Shown piece after piece: positions 1 to 7,740 of a DNA stretch of 47,739 nucleotides. Positions within the stretch are counted from its first letter, which is position 1; every line of letters starts with the position of its first letter. The DNA is from Candidatus Aminicenantota bacterium (GTDB taxonomy: Bacteria > Acidobacteriota > Aminicenantia > UBA2199): the NCBI GenBank assembly GCA_011772425.1, contig WVZO01000400.1, forward strand, positions 1-47,739, in the 5' to 3' direction. The position numbers and the translations under genes were made by a program. Under the pieces are notes generated by a model. The model saw nothing but the letters and a program-made list of their open reading frames with translations. It did no database searches and was not told the origin of the DNA.

Positions 1-440
1 ATGGCAAGCACATTCGCAATATCGGAATGTTTTGTTTGATGGGGGTTGCTATCCGTTACGATGGAATGATCAAAGGCAAGGTTCCAATTCTTGGCATCAT
101 CATTGGAAACATGTTTGACTCTATCGGGATCGGGTGTATCGGGATCGATGGCAAGCACATTCGCAATATCGGAATGTTTTGTTTGATGGGGGTTGCTATC
201 CGTTACGTTGGAATGAACAAAGGCAGTGTTCCAATTCCCGGCATCCTCATTGGAAACATGTTTAACCCTATCGGTACCTGCTGTTTCGGGCTCGACGGCA
301 AGCACATCGACAATATCGGAATGTTTTGTTTTATGAGGATTCGTGAAATCAGCCAGATGACAGGCCAGTAACTCTGACAACACCCGGTTATTGGCCACAA
401 ATGAAACGTAATTGGCGGTTCCTCCCCAGTCAATTACTAC
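1..440 (-). repeat. 147-bp tandem repeat inside tail fibre gene
   Basis: Reading the plus strand, the block beginning ATGGCAAGCACATTCGCAAT recurs at 1, 148 and (diverged) 295, a period of 147 bp or 49 codons. Units 1 and 2 are nearly identical, and the array continues past the left edge. On the minus strand each unit encodes an NPH(Q/K)TKHSDI core plus a DRVKHVSN core. Confidence 0.9.
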
Positions 441-1109
441 TTTGACAATGTTGTCGTCAGAGGTAATCTTATTCAACGCTAAAATAAAGACCCTGTTTTC
501 TCCAGGTTCCGTACAATAATTGGACGTTTTCTCTCGAAGCCATTCTCTTACTTTCTGTCTGGCATCATCCGCGGTAATGTCACCGAAGGTGGCCGGACAG
601 GAAATGGTGGGGATGACCGGTTCTTTGTCGGAAGCGACCACCCGGAAATCTTCGATTATCCGGCTGGGAGTGCAGGATTCTTGAGAACCGGTATTCTCTA
701 ACGCAGACCTGACCAGTTCGCCTTCCCGCTCTTTATATTCCAGGTATAAATAATACGTGCTGTCTCCCATTAAACTAGCAGTTAATGGGGTTTCAGCGGG
801 CCCTTCTAAAAGAACATCCTTTTCTTTCCCAACAGGGACAACAATTTCCCTCCCCCACCGATCGATGACCATGCCGCCTGAGTTGAATTGGATTTTTATA
901 TTTCCATCTTCAGCAAAAATTTCCACATCCGCTAAACCACAAACGATCCCAAACCCGTTGATCATTCGATTAAGTAGGTGCCGCTTATTATTCATGTAAC
1001 GCTGTTCATCTTCAAAATCCATCACAGATAACAATTTACCGTAGAAATAGCGGTTTCTTTTAAATTGCGACACCCCGTAAACTTTATTGTTTTCATTCGT
1101 ATCCGACAT
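1..1109 (-). CDS. eCIS tail fibre protein, 3' end beyond window
   Basis: Partial gene open through the left edge, so the C-terminus is missing. The start ATG (residues MSDTNENN) is preceded by a good Shine-Dalgarno AAGGAGG. Residues 1-265 are closely similar to the N-terminal part of the next gene upstream (1204-3144), including the motif YFYGKLLSVMDFEDEQ and a following LLNRMINGFGIVCGL segment. This block resembles one seen in uncharacterised proteins of eCIS loci, and I infer it is the baseplate anchor. From about residue 253 the protein enters 49-residue tandem repeats (147 bp) with the core NPHQTKHSDIANVLA, similar to NPH repeats of phage tail fibres. The gene sits downstream of baseplate genes, the usual place for the Afp13-type fibre. 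Likely role: trimeric fibre for target recognition. The anchor-plus-repeat layout is seen; the fibre role is inferred. Confidence 0.75.
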   Translation of the reverse strand, partial: MSDTNENNKVYGVSQFKRNRYFYGKLLSVMDFEDEQRYMNNKRHLLNRMINGFGIVCGLADVEIFAEDGNIKIQFNSGGMVIDRWGREIVVPVGKEKDVLLEGPAETPLTASLMGDSTYYLYLEYKEREGELVRSALENTGSQESCTPSRIIEDFRVVASDKEPVIPTISCPATFGDITADDARQKVREWLREKTSNYCTEPGENRVFILALNKITSDDNIVKVVIDWGGTANYVSFVANNRVLSELLACHLADFTNPHKTKHSDIVDVLAVEPETAGTDRVKHVSNEDAGNWNTAFVHSNVTDSNPHQTKHSDIANVLAIDPDTPDPDRVKHVSNDDAKNWNLAFDHSIVTDSNPHQTKHSDIANVLA

Positions 1110-1135
1110 GTTCATTACCTCCTTATATTTAGTTA

Positions 1136-1203
1136 AGCTCCAGCTGCAAGCCGCAAGCACCAGCTAAAAATCCTTTCGCCTGGGCTGGGGCTAACTGCTG
1201 GTG
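1136..1203. repeat. AGCTCCAGCC-family interspersed repeat
   Basis: Gap between the two fibre genes. It holds a GCTCCAGC...GCAAGC...CACCAGC block followed by GGGCTGGGGC and CTGGTGCT, which can pair back to form a stem-loop. Related copies lie at 3171-3250, 12052-12100, 16969-17045, 20790-20925 and 33888-33938, all outside coding sequence. Confidence 0.75.
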
Positions 1204-3144
1204 CTATTTCAATAGGCAATACACAATGGCATAGTTGCCATCAAACGCTTTGGTTACTTTCATTGCCCTTAGTTTTGTCTTTTCTTCGGACATTGTCCCG
1301 ATTCCTTTGCTGCCGCTTTTAACGAAATCACCGGGTTTAACCGTATCATCGCAGCGAACATAAACCTGACCCAGCAATCCCACCAGGGTCCATTCTTTCG
1401 GTCTTTCCGAGCGAGGTTCCTGTTTTCTTTTGGGATCATAATCCGGATTTTCTTTTTGAACGCGGATGATTGGCCGGTCTTTTTCGGTCTCTATTGGTAT
1501 CATGGGTCGATCGGCTTCGGTTTGTCCTTTTTTTGGTTTCCATTTTTCATCGGGCACGGTTTTGGGCTCCCATTCCGGGTCTTTGATCTCTTCATAAACA
1601 GGCCGTCCCCATTCATCTTTCATGTACCTGCCCTGCCAGCAAAAGGGGCTGTCGCCAAGTCTTATGGCGGCTGTTCCGGATACCACACCGATAAAATCTT
1701 CATCTTTTTTTGCCGGCCTGACGTTTGCGCCTTCCAATGCGATAAGCACCCCCATATCGATCACACCTTTTATTAAATTCTCAAAATACTCACCATAACC
1801 GGAAAGGGTAGTTCTAAGAGTTCCCAGGTAAGTAAAATCTCCATTTTGAGAATTAAGCTCCCATTTCCTATTACCGCGAGATGGTCCGCCTTCTGTTTTA
1901 TATGTATATCCACCGCAAACAGTGTAATCTTTTCCACTTTTTACTCTCAGACTCGCATTAACCTGGGAGCTTGTATGACTTGCCTCTGATCGCCGACTTG
2001 CATTTACCTGGGACCTAATACCACTTGCTGTGGAGCGGACACTGGCATTTACCTGGGACCTTCTACCACTTGCCGTGGAGCGGACACTGGCATTTACCTG
2101 GGACCTATCACCACTTGCCGTGGAGTTATAACTCACGTTTAACTGCCTGGTGTGTTCGGTTGTCACATTTTCAATATCTGAGGATGAACTGACTGTTCCC
2201 CCGGTTTTTTCAGCGTCTGCTATCTTTTCATCAACATATATTTTGTTTGCAGCATCTTTATCCTCAGTTGGATCTATAAGGTTAGTGATTTTGTGATTGT
2301 TTGCATTAAAATCTTCTAATTGAGACATTTTAACATTATGAGGATTGGTGAAATCGGCCAGATGGCAGGCCAACAACTCTGACAATACCCTGTTATTGGC
2401 CACAAATGAAAGGTGATTGGCTGTTTCTACCGGGTCAACCACAGGCCCTGCACTTGAGGTTTCATCTTGCTCAACAAGCTTCAACGCTAAAATAAAGACC
2501 CTTTCTTCTTCGGGTGTTGAACATAAATTGGATGTTTCCTTTTGCAGCCATTCTTTCACTCCCTGCTTGTCTATTTCCGCGGTAATGTCATCACTATAGG
2601 GGGGCGGGCAGGAAATGGTGGGGACTTTCGGCTCTTCTTCGGAAGCGACCACCTGGAAATCTTCGATTACCCGGTTGTAACTGCAGGATTCTTGAGAACC
2701 GGAATCATCCGACACGGCGATGACCATTTCACTTTTCCCCTCCTTATATTCCAGGTATAAATAATACACATCATTTCCCATCGAATCGACGTTTAAGGGG
2801 ATGTAGGTGTCTTGGGACCCTTCGTCTGGGGGCTTTTTTAAAAGGACATCCTTTTCTAACCCGACAGGGAAAGCAATTTCCCTGCCCTGACGGTCGATAG
2901 CCATGCCCCCCGAATTGAATTTGATTTTTATATTTCCATCTGAAATGGGAGTTCCCACTTCCTCTAAACCACAAACGATCCCAAACCCGTTGATCATTCG
3001 ATTAAGTAGGTGCCGCTTATCATTCATGTAATGCTGCTCATCTTCAAAATCCCTCACAGCCATTAATTTACTGTAGAAATAATTGTTTCTTTGAAATTGC
3101 GACACTACTCCGTAACTTGTGTTGCTGTCATTCGTATCCGACAT
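1204..3144 (-). CDS. eCIS tail fibre with YadA-head-like repeats and Peptidase_G2 domain
   Basis: 646-residue protein. ATG at 3144 is chosen over an upstream in-frame start because AAGGAGG lies 8 nt before it. N-terminal 265 residues match the neighbouring fibre gene (YFYSKLMAVRDFEDEQ; NGFGIVCGL; NPHNVKMSQLEDF). Residues about 331-402 carry 15-residue repeats of the type STASGxRSQVNASVR, like YadA-head left-handed beta-roll repeats. Residues about 445-646 match the Peptidase_G2 / intramolecular chaperone domain known from phi29-type neck appendage proteins: GYGEYFENL, DFIGVVSG, WQGRYMKDEWGRPVYEE, and a final VGLLGQVYVRCDD. In that family the domain drives trimerisation and then cleaves itself off. 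A charged, proline-rich insert (about residues 530-590) splits the domain. Likely role: trimeric receptor-binding fibre attached to the baseplate. Domain calls rest on motif recognition; I did not assign the cleavage site. Confidence 0.8.
   Translation of the reverse strand: MSDTNDSNTSYGVVSQFQRNNYFYSKLMAVRDFEDEQHYMNDKRHLLNRMINGFGIVCGLEEVGTPISDGNIKIKFNSGGMAIDRQGREIAFPVGLEKDVLLKKPPDEGSQDTYIPLNVDSMGNDVYYLYLEYKEGKSEMVIAVSDDSGSQESCSYNRVIEDFQVVASEEEPKVPTISCPPPYSDDITAEIDKQGVKEWLQKETSNLCSTPEEERVFILALKLVEQDETSSAGPVVDPVETANHLSFVANNRVLSELLACHLADFTNPHNVKMSQLEDFNANNHKITNLIDPTEDKDAANKIYVDEKIADAEKTGGTVSSSSDIENVTTEHTRQLNVSYNSTASGDRSQVNASVRSTASGRRSQVNASVRSTASGIRSQVNASRRSEASHTSSQVNASLRVKSGKDYTVCGGYTYKTEGGPSRGNRKWELNSQNGDFTYLGTLRTTLSGYGEYFENLIKGVIDMGVLIALEGANVRPAKKDEDFIGVVSGTAAIRLGDSPFCWQGRYMKDEWGRPVYEEIKDPEWEPKTVPDEKWKPKKGQTEADRPMIPIETEKDRPIIRVQKENPDYDPKRKQEPRSERPKEWTLVGLLGQVYVRCDDTVKPGDFVKSGSKGIGTMSEEKTKLRAMKVTKAFDGNYAIVYCLLK
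1937..2135 (-). repeat. 45-bp tandem repeat in fibre gene
   Basis: At least three 45-bp units (core ACACTGGCATTTACCTGGGA on the plus strand) plus diverged flanking units. The central units differ at only a few bases, which points to recent expansion. Each encodes a 15-residue turn of the head-like region. Confidence 0.85.
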
Positions 3145-3170
3145 TTTCAGTACCTCCTTATTGTTTGTTA

Positions 3171-3250
3171 AGCTCCAGCCGCAAGCCGCAAGCACCAGCT
3201 AAAAGCTCAAAGCTGATGCTGGGGCTTGAAGCTGGGGCTTGCAGCTTAGC
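3171..3250. repeat. AGCTCCAGCC-family interspersed repeat
   Basis: Copy with GCTCCAGCCGCAAGCCGCAA, then inverted segments GCTGATGCTGGGGCTTG and GAAGCTGGGGCTTGCAGC. It fills the gap between the gpI-like gene and the fibre gene and ends just before the fibre Shine-Dalgarno. Confidence 0.8.
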
Positions 3251-3268
3251 TGTTACGCTATGAACTAT

Positions 3269-5389
3269 TTATGTTAATGTTAGATCTAAGCCGATGCTGG
3301 ATTTTCTTCCCAGTTGCCCGGCCTTTTCTTTATCATAAATCACCGTATCCCTGCCAATGACAGAAGTTTTGCCCAGTACGAATTCTGTCTTTGTAAGCAG
3401 GGTGTTAATACCGAGATAAGTATGTAAATCAAGATAGAACGATGGTTTCAGCACTTGCAGCGTACCGGTGGTATCGGCTGGTTTTTCTGTGTCCACGATG
3501 CGCTGCAGGGTATTGCGTTCCGCGGCGGTAACTTCCCTGGCTTTTTTTAGCGGGCTGTCAGGGTCGTGCCAGCGGGGCGGCACCAGCACCGTGAACCGAT
3601 AGGCGTTGGACCCGAAAAGATCTTTCATCAGCTCTATGATGTCGCTATTTTTTATGCACCTGAATTGAAAAGGCTCGACAATAATAGGTGTTTTGCCGTA
3701 AAACAGGTTGATAATTTGACGCAAGATATGTGGGGTGCCGCGAATCCGGTAAAGCCCCGGTGCCTGTTGAATCAACCGGCGTATTTTCTCCAGGGACCAG
3801 TTTTCATCATGGGCAATGGCCAGCCACGACGAAAGCCAGGGTACGAATTTCCCCGGCACTGCCGCAGGGTCCAGGTATTTGCTAAAGTCAGAAATCTGCT
3901 CCTCACTGCGGGACATAAAGGTCTCAAATAGAGAGAGAAAACGTTCCAGGAATTCCCGCTTTTTTTCATTTTCTTGATAGGTCTCGGGCAGGTAGCGGAG
4001 ATACGTGACCCTGGGGAAATAAACCCTGAGTTGTTTAATCAACGGGGTGTTTTTACAGGTCTCATCGCTGAACAATTCTATCTTGAAACGCAGATACTGG
4101 CCAATGACCCCGGTCATCAGGGCATCTACCGGGTTCAGGGATTCATTCCCAAACGATTTATTAACATCGTCTTTGTTGTCAGTGGTAGAATAAGACAGCA
4201 TGACCCGGGTATTGGCCGGGATTTGAGCGTCCAATACCACCCGGTGCCAGCGGCAACCCAGCATGGTGCTGTCGAAAATCTTGCTGATGTAGGTGCCCTG
4301 TTCCTTGTATTTTATCGCTTTGCTCAATTGAATAATACCGCCGGTTTCGCCGGCAAGACCGAGAAATATGTTATCGCTGCTTTCCACCGCCAGGCTCAAA
4401 TATTCAACATCCTCCTTAAATGGGATTGAAATAGTCTGGATGAGCTTACCACTTCGATCAAACTTTAATATTTCCTTTTCCTTTTTTTGACCCTCCAGGA
4501 TATAGAAATTACCCTCCCGGTCCGAGGCAATATCCGTGGGCTTATCCAGCGAAAATTGCGGATCTTTCTCATCCGTTAGCATTATCTTTCCATCATCTAA
4601 CTCACATCCCCGGAATAATTTGAAAACCTCTTTTTTATCTGTGTCCAGGACATAGAGGTGAACTTGATCCAGGACGGCAATCCTGGCACCGGGTGGAACC
4701 TCCCTTTCCCAACGAATCTGTCCGTTCACCCGGGCCAGACAGTAAAGTTTCCACTTTCTTTTGTCAACATCCTGATCAGTATCGCCATCATGATCTTTAT
4801 ACAAATAGGACGGATGGGACAGATGATGCGGTTTCGGCGGACGCGGTGGGTGAGGCGGGTGAGGCGGGTGAGGTGGTTCCGGTGGTCCCGGTGGTTCCGG
4901 TGGTTGTGGGGGATAAGGTGGATAAGGTGGATAAGGTGGATGGGGCGGATGGGGCGGCTGAGGTGGTGGGGGCGGCGGTGGGGGCGGAGAATAGGGCGGC
5001 TCCGGTTGTTCCGGTTGTTCCGGCGGCGGTTCTTCAGCGGGAACGGTGAGATCCTCAATGTCGATTACATATATATCCGTATCGCTTACAGCAATAGACC
5101 GGGGATTTTTAAAGGAGAGACACTCAAACCACCAGGACTCCTGGTTCTTAATATCATAAACAAATATAGTCTTTTTAGATTCATAGAGTATATAAAATAA
5201 ACCGCAAACATCGCGGTCCAGTGACAGGGGAATATCAGGCCGGGGGGTAAATGTTTCTACATAGGAATAATCGCTGGATTTGGTAAGAGATATCCCCTCC
5301 CCGGTTACCAGGAGTTTAACTATTTCTTCATACTCCTCCCAGAGATGCTCCGTATTGATTACAAAAAATTTCGTTTCATCATTGTTCAT
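3269..5389 (-). CDS. Baseplate/tail protein, gpI/Afp12-like (TIGR02242 type)
   Basis: 706 residues. The C-terminal half has the phage tail protein I signature: LRYLPETYQENEKKREFLER, then FETFMSRSEEQI, then a LDPAAVPGKFVPWLSSWLA segment, then IRGTPHILRQII. This is the Afp12-type component that links the baseplate wedge to the fibres. The N-terminal half contains beta-propeller-like NHL/Kelch-type strands (DIASDREGNFYILEG; SLDRDVCGLFYILYE). Between them, around residues 120-190, lies an extreme proline-rich run (PPPPPPPPPQPPHPPHPPYP and continuing) ending in His/Pro repeats. The gene follows the shorter J-type baseplate gene and precedes the two fibre genes, as in Afp/PVC clusters. The TIGR02242 region is confident; the propeller call is tentative. 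Confidence 0.82.
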   Translation of the reverse strand: MNNDETKFFVINTEHLWEEYEEIVKLLVTGEGISLTKSSDYSYVETFTPRPDIPLSLDRDVCGLFYILYESKKTIFVYDIKNQESWWFECLSFKNPRSIAVSDTDIYVIDIEDLTVPAEEPPPEQPEQPEPPYSPPPPPPPPPQPPHPPHPPYPPYPPYPPQPPEPPGPPEPPHPPHPPHPPRPPKPHHLSHPSYLYKDHDGDTDQDVDKRKWKLYCLARVNGQIRWEREVPPGARIAVLDQVHLYVLDTDKKEVFKLFRGCELDDGKIMLTDEKDPQFSLDKPTDIASDREGNFYILEGQKKEKEILKFDRSGKLIQTISIPFKEDVEYLSLAVESSDNIFLGLAGETGGIIQLSKAIKYKEQGTYISKIFDSTMLGCRWHRVVLDAQIPANTRVMLSYSTTDNKDDVNKSFGNESLNPVDALMTGVIGQYLRFKIELFSDETCKNTPLIKQLRVYFPRVTYLRYLPETYQENEKKREFLERFLSLFETFMSRSEEQISDFSKYLDPAAVPGKFVPWLSSWLAIAHDENWSLEKIRRLIQQAPGLYRIRGTPHILRQIINLFYGKTPIIVEPFQFRCIKNSDIIELMKDLFGSNAYRFTVLVPPRWHDPDSPLKKAREVTAAERNTLQRIVDTEKPADTTGTLQVLKPSFYLDLHTYLGINTLLTKTEFVLGKTSVIGRDTVIYDKEKAGQLGRKSSIGLDLTLT
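4830..5030 (-). repeat. Low-complexity GGTGG/GGGCGG repeat encoding polyproline linker
   Basis: On the plus strand the stretch is dominated by 9-bp units such as GGTGGATAA, GGCGGGTGA and GGTGGTTCC. On the coding strand this yields PPYPPYPPHPP and PPEPPGPPEPP type sequence in the middle of the gpI-like gene. Short period and near-identity suggest slippage-driven length change. Confidence 0.9.
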
Positions 5390-5469
5390 TGGTTATCTCC
5401 TGATTTTAGCCACGAAGGGCATTTACAATGCGGTAAAAAGCGCGAAGAAACACTAAGTAAAAAAAACAG

Positions 5470-7551
5470 TTAATCGTTTTGGCTCTGCTCTTCAGTTACC
5501 CTGCATTTTTCATAAGGGTCGATAACCCGGATTTCATGAGTCCCGGGATAAACAAGACTCAACGGACCAATTTCAATATTGCCTTCCCGTCTTGCAAATG
5601 AACCTCCTGAAGCATAAAGGGAAATAGCTGTGACACAATCGACTCCTTCCACACCTTCCAGGATTTCATTTATCTCAGAACAATAAACAGCCCTGCCAAA
5701 AGGCCATTCATTATCACCACTCTCCCGTTTCAGGGGCGATAAAAAATGATCCAATGCGTCACTGGTTCGTTTTTTAATTTGCTCCGCGTCGTAACCAGGT
5801 TTGACCTTGATTTCACCGGTTACCGAAACCCTCACATAATCCGGGTCACTCACTTTTATCGCAGTGGCAATCAGCCGGTGCAGCTCCAGGTACCTGCATA
5901 CTGCCTGTTTGAATGATTCACCGGGCAGGGGTTTCTCTAAAAAACTGTAAGGGATCACAACAACAATCACTTCATTAAATGGAATCTCTTCATTGAGATT
6001 GCCTGTCGACTTCTGAACCCCATCATCACCAATAATCACTGCCCTGGCCCTGGCAACCCTGAGACCGGGGGTTGCTTTAGCAATATATTCGTAATCCCCT
6101 GCCGTGACAGCCGTGTAAGAAATTCCCAGGTTTCTTTTTAACCGGGTATAGGCATTCTTAACAGGCTCTGCATCCTCACCCCCATAAGCCGGGTAGGGGT
6201 TGTCAACGTTAATCCCGGATACATCGGTTCCTTTAATGGTGTTGGCTTTAATGTTGCCTTTTATGCCGCCCCCGCTGCGGTAACTGATGGTTATTTTCTT
6301 ACCTTTGGTGGGAATGGCGCCATTAATACCATTGGAAAAACGGATTTCCCCTTTTGTGGGTTCCATGACATAATGGGGGTCACCGGGACCGGAAACATCA
6401 AAATCCATAACGGCTTCCCATGTTGCGTCTTCTATGTTTATGGTTTGACTCCCTGGTACAATGGGATATTTCCGGGTTTTAAATACCTGGTGGGGCAGCC
6501 CGGAACTCTCCCATTCGTCTTCCAGGGTTTCACCCTCCACTGCTGAGACCACATTGGGCAGTATCCGGTCGATCCTGGGAGGAATTTCATAACCGGCCTT
6601 TTTGAGACGACACCTGATCCACAAAAGCAGATCAATCTCTTTAAGTTCATCTTTGAGATTCTGGGGGAATTCATTCGGGATTAGTTTAATAACACCCTCC
6701 GGGAAATCAAAAGATAAAAATCCCTGGCGCGATAATACCGGAACATTTTCATCCGCCGCGGTCACGGTTAGCGGTACCCATCCCTCCTTATCCCCATTAT
6801 CCCCATTATCACCATTATTCCCATTATTCCCATTATCACCATTACCTCCATTATCCTTATTTTCGCTCTTCCATACTTCCCATACGGCTTCAGCGGCGGG
6901 GGAAACGCAGAGGTCTGATTTATCCTCGCCGGGCAGGCCCTCACCCACAGGGGGTAAATCATCTTCATACGGATAAACAGCTAATCTTAACGTCTTCCCG
7001 GCCAGGTCTTCAAGCGATATTTTCAAATCAAACCCCAGGTAAAGCGCATCCCTTTCCCTGGGATGCTCTCCAAACGCATGAAAATAGGTTTTAGCACTGT
7101 CATTGAATCCCGTCACATCAATAAACCGGTAATTGGAATAACTCACCACCTTTTTTAATACTATGGGAATGACTTCAATCTCCTCTTCACTTTCAAACGT
7201 TAGAGCAAACGTGGAGGAATCGGTTTTAAAGTGCGTGCCCTTGGGGACCGTTATACAAACGTTTGACTCGTCGCCGTTTAATTCTAATTGAAGTTCCACC
7301 CTGGCCTCAGAAGCGGGCCGGGGCCTCATCCCCAGGAGAGCCAGGTATTTCAAAAGATGAGCTTCGCTAATGAAGTCCAGGTTGTAGAGCTGCATCTCCG
7401 TCAACCAGGCAAACAGATCCATCAGCGTCATCCCCGGGTCCGAGAGATTGTGATTGGTCCATCGAGGCGTATAAATAGGAATTAATTTCCGCGCCTCTTC
7501 CACCAGCTCTGCAAACGTCCTGTCATCCAGTTTTGGTATTGGTAATGACAT
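5470..7551 (-). CDS. Baseplate J-like assembly protein (Afp11/TIGR02243 type)
   Basis: 693 residues. It starts MSLPIPKLDDRTFAELVEEA and continues with IPIYTPRWTNHNLSDPGMTL and FAWLTEMQLYNLD, the standard opening of putative baseplate assembly proteins of the J/gp6 family. Later motifs fit: GEIRFSNGINGAIPTKG, ISYRSGGGIKGN, GGEDAEPVKNAYTRLKRNLG, and a C-terminal YCSEINEILEGVEGVDCV. In contractile tails this protein forms the wedge ring around the hub. Around residues 232-256 there is an Asn/Gly/Asp run (GDNGNNGNNGDNGDNG) in what should be an exposed loop. It is followed by the gpI-like gene. Start: ATG is the first in frame and follows a GGGAGTATCTACC leader, a modest ribosome site. The family call is strong. 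Confidence 0.88.
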   Translation of the reverse strand: MSLPIPKLDDRTFAELVEEARKLIPIYTPRWTNHNLSDPGMTLMDLFAWLTEMQLYNLDFISEAHLLKYLALLGMRPRPASEARVELQLELNGDESNVCITVPKGTHFKTDSSTFALTFESEEEIEVIPIVLKKVVSYSNYRFIDVTGFNDSAKTYFHAFGEHPRERDALYLGFDLKISLEDLAGKTLRLAVYPYEDDLPPVGEGLPGEDKSDLCVSPAAEAVWEVWKSENKDNGGNGDNGNNGNNGDNGDNGDKEGWVPLTVTAADENVPVLSRQGFLSFDFPEGVIKLIPNEFPQNLKDELKEIDLLLWIRCRLKKAGYEIPPRIDRILPNVVSAVEGETLEDEWESSGLPHQVFKTRKYPIVPGSQTINIEDATWEAVMDFDVSGPGDPHYVMEPTKGEIRFSNGINGAIPTKGKKITISYRSGGGIKGNIKANTIKGTDVSGINVDNPYPAYGGEDAEPVKNAYTRLKRNLGISYTAVTAGDYEYIAKATPGLRVARARAVIIGDDGVQKSTGNLNEEIPFNEVIVVVIPYSFLEKPLPGESFKQAVCRYLELHRLIATAIKVSDPDYVRVSVTGEIKVKPGYDAEQIKKRTSDALDHFLSPLKRESGDNEWPFGRAVYCSEINEILEGVEGVDCVTAISLYASGGSFARREGNIEIGPLSLVYPGTHEIRVIDPYEKCRVTEEQSQND
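6783..6860 (-). repeat. 9-bp ATTATCCCC/ATTATTCCC repeat inside baseplate gene
   Basis: Eight or so 9-bp units (CCATTATCACCATTATTCCC on the plus strand) encode the NGDNGNNGD run of the J-like protein. Units differ by single bases, as expected from slippage. Confidence 0.85.
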
Positions 7552-7740
7552 GGTAGATACTCCCTTTATTGATCATTAATTATTAACAATTAACAATTGA
7601 CAATTTATAATTAAATTGGCTGCGGTGGCCCTATACCTGTTGCCAAAGGGCACGATGCCTCGTGCCCCTACAATCTTTTCTTCATCGTTTCTCCGTTTCT
7701 TCTTTTTCTTCGTGTCCCTTCGTGTCCTTCGTGGTTCCCC
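7552..7740. other. Intergenic spacer with simple repeats
   Basis: 189 bp between the two J-type genes. It contains AT-rich TTAACAATTAACAATTGACA direct repeats and a CGTTTCTCCGTTTCTTC / TTCGTGTCCTTCGTGG segment belonging to the interspersed CACGAAGG family. A GGGCACGATGCCTCGTGCCC inverted repeat (7647-7666) could form a short hairpin. No gene seen. Confidence 0.7.

Noticed and set aside
27-371. Open frame on the plus strand with repeated MFCLMGVAIRY segments
   Set aside because: It is the antisense of the 147-bp fibre repeat; the minus-strand frame has a good ribosome site and homology to the neighbouring fibre gene.
4658-5200. Plus-strand open frames rich in Arg/Trp/Val across the proline tract
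   Set aside because: Opposite strand of the repeat encoding polyproline; no ribosome site and no non-repeat sequence of protein-like character.
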